Positions 14,803-18,887 of a stretch of DNA of 18,887 bases are shown here, in pieces; within the stretch, counting starts at the first letter, position 1, and each line of letters begins with the position of its first letter. The notes under the pieces are model-generated. The model was given only the letters and a program-made list of their open reading frames with translations. It did not search any database and was not told the origin of the DNA. Source of the DNA: Actinomycetota bacterium (lineage in GTDB: Bacteria > Actinomycetota > Actinomycetes > Acidothermales > Acidothermaceae); NCBI GenBank assembly GCA_003134755.1, contig PLCK01000010.1:9015-27901 (forward strand). The letters run 5' to 3'. Both the position numbers and the translations under genes were made by a program.

Positions 14803-15417
14803 TCAGGCCTTCGGCGGCGTCAGCCTTGCAGGGCGATTCCGTCTTCCCTCGAGCGGCTGCGGAGGGAGTTCGGCGAGTTCGGCCAATCGGGCGAGGACTT
14901 TTGCGAGCATCTCCAGCAACTGCACACGTTCGGCTTTGGTGAGGACGTCGAGGGCGCTGCGTTCGAGCGTGCGGATCCCCGGCAGCATTCGGTCGGCGGT
15001 GGCGCGACCCTCGGCCGTGATCTCGATGAGGGTGCTGCGGCGGTCGTCGGGGTTCGGGGTTCGCCGGATCCAGCCGCGGCGTTCAAGCAAGTCAAGGTTG
15101 GCGGTCATCGTCGCCGACGGTGCGATGACGCGTTGGCCGATCTCCGACGGGGTCAGAGGCTCGCCGGCACCGTCGACCACCGCCAAGACGGTGGCAGCCG
15201 GCTGTGACATGTCGAAGCTTGCGACGACGCAGCGTTCGAGTTCGTGCAGCGCGGCTGCACCCGCACGGGCGATCGAGGCGTAGGCCTCGGTGCTGCTTGC
15301 GTCGCCGTTGGGATATTCCTTCGCAAAGTCGGCGTCGACCTTCACCACTCCGCGCGCTGCGGGGAGGGGCGCCCCATCCCCGGCTGGCGTCGGCGCTCGG
15401 CCCGCCTGGGTCGACAT
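14803..15417 (-). CDS. MarR-family transcriptional regulator
   Basis: Winged helix-turn-helix regulator of 204 residues. The DNA-binding part is LTPSEIGQRVIAPSATMTANLDLLERRGWIRR followed by the wing NPDDRRSTLIEITAEGR, which contains the DxRS/T signature of MarR proteins. Helices on both sides would form the dimer interface. The start is uncertain. I use ATG 15417, which lies just past a hairpin; the open frame extends to 15489, but that stretch is the hairpin itself. A later GTG near the VVKVDADFAKEYP segment is possible. No Shine-Dalgarno sequence is clear for any of them. It lies directly downstream of the osmoprotectant operon on the same strand, so control of that operon is possible but not shown. 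Confidence 0.85.
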   Translation of the reverse strand: MSTQAGRAPTPAGDGAPLPAARGVVKVDADFAKEYPNGDASSTEAYASIARAGAAALHELERCVVASFDMSQPAATVLAVVDGAGEPLTPSEIGQRVIAPSATMTANLDLLERRGWIRRTPNPDDRRSTLIEITAEGRATADRMLPGIRTLERSALDVLTKAERVQLLEMLAKVLARLAELAELPPQPLEGRRNRPARLTPPKA

Positions 15418-15430
15418 GCCGGTGCGCCCA

Positions 15431-15479
15431 TGATCGCGAAGCCTTTCCGCCAAGCAGCGACGGAATTGCTTCGCGATCA
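15431..15479. terminator. Hairpin after the osmoprotectant operon, possible terminator
   Basis: TGATCGCGAAGC (15431-15442) and GCTTCGCGATCA (15468-15479) are perfect 12-bp inverted arms. After a two-base mismatch the stem resumes for five more pairs (15445-15449 with 15461-15465), leaving an 11-base loop. It begins about 15 bases after the stop of the binding-protein gene on the minus strand and ends before the MarR start. This is the expected place for a terminator or mRNA-stabilising stem, though no T-tract follows. Its TGATC/GATCA ends resemble those of the palindrome at 929-988, so it may be a dispersed extragenic element. Confidence 0.6.
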
Positions 15480-15494
15480 CGGAACGCAAGGGAG

Positions 15495-16490
15495 CTACGA
15501 AGCCGGGTTCGCGAGGTCCGCGATCGACTTCAGGTTGTACTTCGTTGCGGTGGCCTGCGTCACGACGATGGCGTCGCTATCTTGCGCGGCGGACTGGTCG
15601 AGGACGATCAGGTTGGACGGCAGCACTTTCTGCAGAGCCGCAAGCACGTCGGTCGGGCTCGTTGCCGTGGCGGTCTTGTCGAGGTATTGCAGGATCGAGC
15701 CGTTGTACTCGGGCATCAGGTCGATCGAGCCGTCCTTCAGGCCGGGTACGTACTTCTCACGGCTGCCGATGTTGAGCTTGGTCGACGTGCTTGCACCCTG
15801 CGCCTTCAACGCGTCGGCGTAGATGTCGGCGAGTAGCACGTTCTCAGGGAAGTTCGCCGAGCCGACCGTGAGGGTTGCGCCCGCGGCGTCCGTGCCAGTG
15901 GCGTCGAGCTTGTTGTCGGCCAGCCACTGCTTGGCGACCGCGTCGGGATCTTGCTTGTTGGTGATGACCTTGACCATGAGCGCCGCAAGTCCGGGAGTGT
16001 CGAGCTTGGCGGAGATGGCGTTCAGGGTCTTCTTCACGCCGTCGGTCGCCTTGGCCTTGTTGATGATGGGCAACACGTTCTGGGCGGCGAAGTTGCTCTT
16101 CGGATCGGCCAGAATGACGAAGTTGTTCGCGGCGATGCTCGGGTCGGTCGTGAAGAGGTCGGCCGCGTCTACCTGTCCGTTCTTCAGCGCCGTCACGGTC
16201 ACCGGGCCGCCGGTGTCGAGCACCTTGTAGCTCTTGAACTTCACGCCGTAGATCTTGGCGAGACCGGACACGCCGTCTACCCGGGTCTGGAACTCAGGCG
16301 GCCCGCCCAGGATCAGCTGCGACGCGACACCGCCACCCGCCGCGGGTGCGCCGCTCGATGACGTCGACGACGAGCCGGCCGCCGCAGATGTCGTGCTAGC
16401 CGTCTTCGCCTTGGCCTTGCTGCTGCAGGCATTGAGGCTGAGCGCCAACGCGGCCCCGGCTGCACCGATGATCAGAACCTTGCTCTTCAT
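15495..16490 (-). CDS. Osmoprotectant ABC binding lipoprotein with swapped OpuAC halves
   Basis: 331-residue extracellular lipoprotein that should capture glycine betaine, choline or a related osmolyte for the adjacent permeases. A signal peptide ends in the lipobox LNAC (Cys22), followed by a Ser/Thr/Ala-rich tether to about residue 55. The order of the OpuAC domain is unusual. Residues 58-196 (LILGGPPEFQTR, LDTGGPVTVTALKNG, DLFTTDPSIAANNFVILADP, NVLPIINKAK) match the half that is normally C-terminal. Residues 206-331 (LTVGSANFPENVLLADIYADAL, GSREKYVPGLKDGSIDLMPEYNG, DAIVVTQATATKYNL) match the normally N-terminal half. A DATGTDAAGA linker joins them. ATG 16490 has AAAGGAG four bases upstream. 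The gene lies 56 bases after the second permease gene. Confidence 0.92.
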   Translation of the reverse strand: MKSKVLIIGAAGAALALSLNACSSKAKAKTASTTSAAAGSSSTSSSGAPAAGGGVASQLILGGPPEFQTRVDGVSGLAKIYGVKFKSYKVLDTGGPVTVTALKNGQVDAADLFTTDPSIAANNFVILADPKSNFAAQNVLPIINKAKATDGVKKTLNAISAKLDTPGLAALMVKVITNKQDPDAVAKQWLADNKLDATGTDAAGATLTVGSANFPENVLLADIYADALKAQGASTSTKLNIGSREKYVPGLKDGSIDLMPEYNGSILQYLDKTATATSPTDVLAALQKVLPSNLIVLDQSAAQDSDAIVVTQATATKYNLKSIADLANPAS

Positions 16491-16546
16491 GGGTCTCCTT
16501 TATTGGCGTTTCGTATCTCTTGCTGATTCAGGGATGGCTCAGAACC

Positions 16547-17311
16547 TCATACCGTCGCAACCTCCGCCTGGATGATGTCGGCGGACGCCGCCCCACCGAT
16601 CGCGGTTGTCTTACTCGAGAAGCGGCCCGATATTCCGCGCGAGACGACATTCCGCTGGATAAGCCCGAGGACCAGATCGGTGATCAGCGCAAGCAGCGCG
16701 ACCAGGACGCCGCCGCCGATCATCTGCGGGAAGTCTTGTTGTGCGAGGCCGTCGTAGATGAACCGGCCGAGGCCACCGAGCGGCAGGTACGACGCGATGG
16801 TCGCCGTCGCGATCACCTGCAAGGTTGCGCTGCGCAGACCCGAGAAGATGAGCGGCAGGCTCAACGGGAATTCGACCTGCCGCAGCACCTGCGTTCCGGT
16901 CATGCCCATGGCTGCCGCCGCGTCACGGGTTGCGCCGCCGACGTTCTGAACGCCTGCGTACGTGTTCGACAGGATCGGTGGGATCGCCAGGAACACCAGC
17001 ACGATCTCCGTCGGAAGCACGTAGCCGAGGTCGGTACGGCCGTGGAAATGTGGCGAGATCATGACGGTGAGCAACACCAGGACGCCGACTGTTGGCAGCG
17101 CGCGCAGCGTGTTCGCCGCTGTGACGAGCGCAGTGCCTTTGCCGGTATGGCCGATAACGAGGCCGAGCGGCAGTGCGATGACGAGCGCGATCAGCACCGC
17201 GAGCAATGAGTAGCTCATGTGCGTTCTGATCTGGGTGGCGATGCCCGCCGAGCCATTGTGGTCGTCCCAGTGCGCCGAGTTGGTGAGCCAGTGGAAGACG
17301 TTGGCGATCAT
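16547..17311 (-). CDS. Osmoprotectant ABC transporter permease (second)
   Basis: 254-residue inner-membrane permease of the ProW/OpuCB type with five to six hydrophobic segments starting at SYSLLAVLIALVIALPLGLVIG. The cytoplasmic EAA loop that contacts the ATPase is GGATRDAAAAMGMTGTQVLRQVEFPLSLPLIFSG. I start at ATG 17311, which overlaps the stop of the preceding permease gene as ATGA; the frame is open upstream only as a shadow of that gene. A short polar N-terminus (ANVFHWLTNSAHWDDHNG) precedes the first membrane segment. It probably pairs with the other permease to form a heterodimeric channel for betaine or choline uptake. Confidence 0.92.
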   Translation of the reverse strand: MIANVFHWLTNSAHWDDHNGSAGIATQIRTHMSYSLLAVLIALVIALPLGLVIGHTGKGTALVTAANTLRALPTVGVLVLLTVMISPHFHGRTDLGYVLPTEIVLVFLAIPPILSNTYAGVQNVGGATRDAAAAMGMTGTQVLRQVEFPLSLPLIFSGLRSATLQVIATATIASYLPLGGLGRFIYDGLAQQDFPQMIGGGVLVALLALITDLVLGLIQRNVVSRGISGRFSSKTTAIGGAASADIIQAEVATV

Positions 17312-18042
17312 TGGCCTTGCACCGCCCGTCGCCACGGTGTGAGCAGCCGGCTCGTGAGGACGATGGTCAGGTCGAAGGTCAACGCGAGCGCGACACACAA
17401 CACGATGCCGAGCACGATCGGCGGGTAGTAAGCGGTTGGACTCGACAGCTGGAAGCCGGTCGTGAACAACTGCCCGAGGTTGTTAAGTCCAATGGTTCCG
17501 GCGACCGCAACCAGGCTCACGTTTGACACGGTCGCCACTCGAAGCCCCGCTGAAATTACCGGGACGGCGATGGGCAGCTCAACCTTGATCAGGCGCTTGA
17601 ACGGCCCGAACCCCATCGCGGTCGCGGCCTGCACGACTTCTTCGGGCACGGATGCGAGGCCATCGGCGACGACACGCACGAGCAGGGCGACGGAGTAGAC
17701 CGTCAGCGCGATCGGTACCTGGAGCGGGTCGAGCGCCTTGAGACCGAACAGCGGCGGTATCAGCACGAACAAGGCGATCGACGGGATCGTGTAGAGCAGA
17801 CCGGAGATCGAGAGCATCGGTGGATAGAGCCAACTGAAGCGTCGCGCGAGCCACCCGAGCGGTAGCGCGATCACGAGCCCGACGACGACGGGCAACGCCG
17901 ACAGCCAAACGTGGTCCCACAGCCAGCTGAGGTCCTGATGGAGGTGCGCGTTGAAGTACGCCCAGAAGTGCCAGGGCGACGAACTCGCCGCACCGTCGCG
18001 CGGCAGCGCGGTCGGCCCGGCCACAGCCGGCAGCGCGGTCAT
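17308..18042 (-). CDS. Osmoprotectant ABC transporter permease (first)
   Basis: 244-residue permease, partner of the following permease in the glycine betaine/choline-type importer. Hydrophobic segments begin at LSALPVVVGLVIALPLGWLA and continue through SISGLLYTIPSIALFVLI, PIALTVYSVALLVRV, VSNVSLVAVAGTIGL and VLGIVLCVALALTFDL. The EAA-type loop is EVVQAATAMGFGPFKRLIKVELPIAVPVISAG. ATGA overlaps connect it both to the ATPase gene upstream and to the second permease gene downstream, so all are one transcript. The first 30 residues are polar and Ala/Pro-rich, with no signal peptide. Confidence 0.92.
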   Translation of the reverse strand: MTALPAVAGPTALPRDGAASSSPWHFWAYFNAHLHQDLSWLWDHVWLSALPVVVGLVIALPLGWLARRFSWLYPPMLSISGLLYTIPSIALFVLIPPLFGLKALDPLQVPIALTVYSVALLVRVVADGLASVPEEVVQAATAMGFGPFKRLIKVELPIAVPVISAGLRVATVSNVSLVAVAGTIGLNNLGQLFTTGFQLSSPTAYYPPIVLGIVLCVALALTFDLTIVLTSRLLTPWRRAVQGQ

Positions 18043-18887
18043 GGGCGCGCCACCCCTACGTTCGGCTGCTGCTCGAGCAAGCTGACGACGTTTGTCGCGG
18101 TCACCGTGCCGGCGAGCCGGCCGGACTCGTCGACGATGACGCCGCGACCGGTCGGCGACGACAAGGCGGCGTCGAGCACCGATCGGAAGGTGCCGTTGAT
18201 TGACGCGACGGTGCCGCCCCTATGGAGGACGTCGGCTGTGATGTGCGTGGCCGTGCTGCTGTCTGTCGGCTGCAGCCACCACCCCTGTGGTGCGTCTTTC
18301 TCGTCGAGGACGAGCACCCAACCGTCACGTGCAACGGCGGCCGCTGTTGCGGTGTCTGAGCCGAGCCTGACCGCCTGCTCCGGCTCGAGCTGCAACCCCG
18401 TGACGGGCTCGAACCCCAACGCCCGGTAACCGCGATCGCGGCCCACGAACCCGGCGACGAAGTCGTCGGTGGGATTGGACAGCAGCTCGGCAGGGGTGGC
18501 CATCTGGGCGAGCTTGCCGCCGACCCGCATGACGGCCACCTGGTCGCCGAGCTTGATGGCCTCGTCGATGTCGTGCGTGACGAACACGATGGTCTTGCCG
18601 AGTTCGTTCTGAAGGCGCAGGAATTCGTTCTGCAGTTGCTCGCGAACCACAGGGTCGACCGCGCTGAACGGCTCGTCCATGAGCATCACGGGCGGATCTG
18701 CGGCAAGCGCACGAGCAACTCCGACCCGCTGCTGCTGGCCGCCGGACAGCTGCGCGGGATAGCGCTTGGCGTAGTTCGCCGGCAGGCCAACCCGGTCGAG
18801 CAGCTCGAGGGCTTTCAGCCGCGCTTCGCGCTTGCTCTGCCCGAGAAGCAGGGGCACCGTCGCGACGTTGTCGACGATCGTGCGGTG
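18039..18887 (-). CDS. Osmoprotectant ABC transporter ATPase, 5' end missing
   Basis: ATPase of the ProV/OpuCA type that drives the two permeases. The frame is open to the right edge and the last codons in view encode HRTIVDNVATVPLLLG, an internal conserved segment. The start and Walker A therefore lie outside the window. Visible motifs are the signature LSGGQQQR, Walker B VMLMDEP followed by FSAVDP, and the switch His in VFVTHDIDEA. A C-terminal CBS-type regulatory region follows, with TVASINGTFRSVLDAAL and GVIVDESGRLAGTVTATNVVSLL. In related transporters the CBS module senses ionic strength. The gene ends with an ATGA overlap onto the first permease gene. Confidence 0.95.
   Translation of the reverse strand, partial: HRTIVDNVATVPLLLGQSKREARLKALELLDRVGLPANYAKRYPAQLSGGQQQRVGVARALAADPPVMLMDEPFSAVDPVVREQLQNEFLRLQNELGKTIVFVTHDIDEAIKLGDQVAVMRVGGKLAQMATPAELLSNPTDDFVAGFVGRDRGYRALGFEPVTGLQLEPEQAVRLGSDTATAAAVARDGWVLVLDEKDAPQGWWLQPTDSSTATHITADVLHRGGTVASINGTFRSVLDAALSSPTGRGVIVDESGRLAGTVTATNVVSLLEQQPNVGVARP

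Noticed and set aside
14786..14824. GCTGACG/CGTCAGC inverted repeat between the convergent membrane protein and MarR genes as a bidirectional terminator
   Set aside because: The arms are only 7 bp, 25 bases apart, mostly inside the coding ends, and lack T-tracts; too weak to annotate.
15418..15489. Longer MarR start through the hairpin
   Set aside because: The added residues are simply the translated palindrome, and no ribosome-binding site precedes the codon at 15489.
1..18887. CRISPR array, tRNA/rRNA, insertion sequence or prophage
   Set aside because: No regularly spaced repeats, no transposase or phage proteins, and no RNA-gene signatures were seen on reading both strands.

Overview
The window is G+C-rich with tightly packed genes, many joined by ATGA or GTGA stop/start overlaps. 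This points to a high-G+C actinomycete (Actinomycetota). Family content agrees: a YtrA-type GntR/ABC-2 cassette, a HAD/GH65 pair like M. tuberculosis Rv3400-Rv3401, a SigG/TIGR02960-type ECF sigma factor with a C-terminal SnoaL-like domain, a deazaflavin (F420)-type nitroreductase, and a DUF6510-like protein. I cannot name the species. There are no rRNA, tRNA, CRISPR, transposase or phage genes, and no gene-free stretch longer than 300 bases.

Layout, left to right. (1) The 3' part of an aldo/keto reductase (+), a strong 19-bp inverted repeat, and a MmcQ/YjbR-like gene (+). (2) A minus-strand cassette at 3847-1477: GntR regulator, ABC ATPase, ABC-2 type permease. It is preceded by two tandem operator-like sites that cover a candidate promoter. 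(3) A minus-strand operon at 8953-3951: beta-phosphoglucomutase-like HAD phosphatase, GH65 disaccharide phosphorylase, MFS transporter, and an alkylmercury-lyase-like protein, with overlaps or a 1-base gap at each junction. The first two genes suggest phosphorolysis of an alpha-glucoside to beta-glucose-1-phosphate, then glucose-6-phosphate. (4) A divergent plus-strand operon at 9129-10734: sulfite-oxidase-like molybdoenzyme, FAD/NAD(P) ferredoxin-reductase-type protein, and a small four-cysteine protein. It reads as a molybdoenzyme with its own electron-transfer partner. (5) A minus-strand trio at 12404-10741: SDR, AHSA1/SRPBCC protein, deazaflavin-dependent oxidoreductase. The ECF sigma factor gene lies divergent to it, across an intergenic region with a tandem repeat and a separate inverted repeat. 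(6) A GNAT acetyltransferase overlapping a four-TM membrane protein gene (+). (7) A MarR regulator (-), a hairpin, and an osmoprotectant (glycine betaine/choline type) ABC operon running from the right edge to 15495: ATPase, permease, permease, lipoprotein binding protein.

The most unusual protein is the osmoprotectant-binding lipoprotein. Its two OpuAC half-sequences are in swapped order, with the normally C-terminal GGPPEF half first and the normally N-terminal VGSANF half second. This looks like a circular permutation. Other points worth a look are two intergenic palindromes that share TGATC/GATCA ends, the tandem operators at the GntR promoter, and the MerB-like gene in a sugar-phosphorylase operon with no mercury genes nearby.
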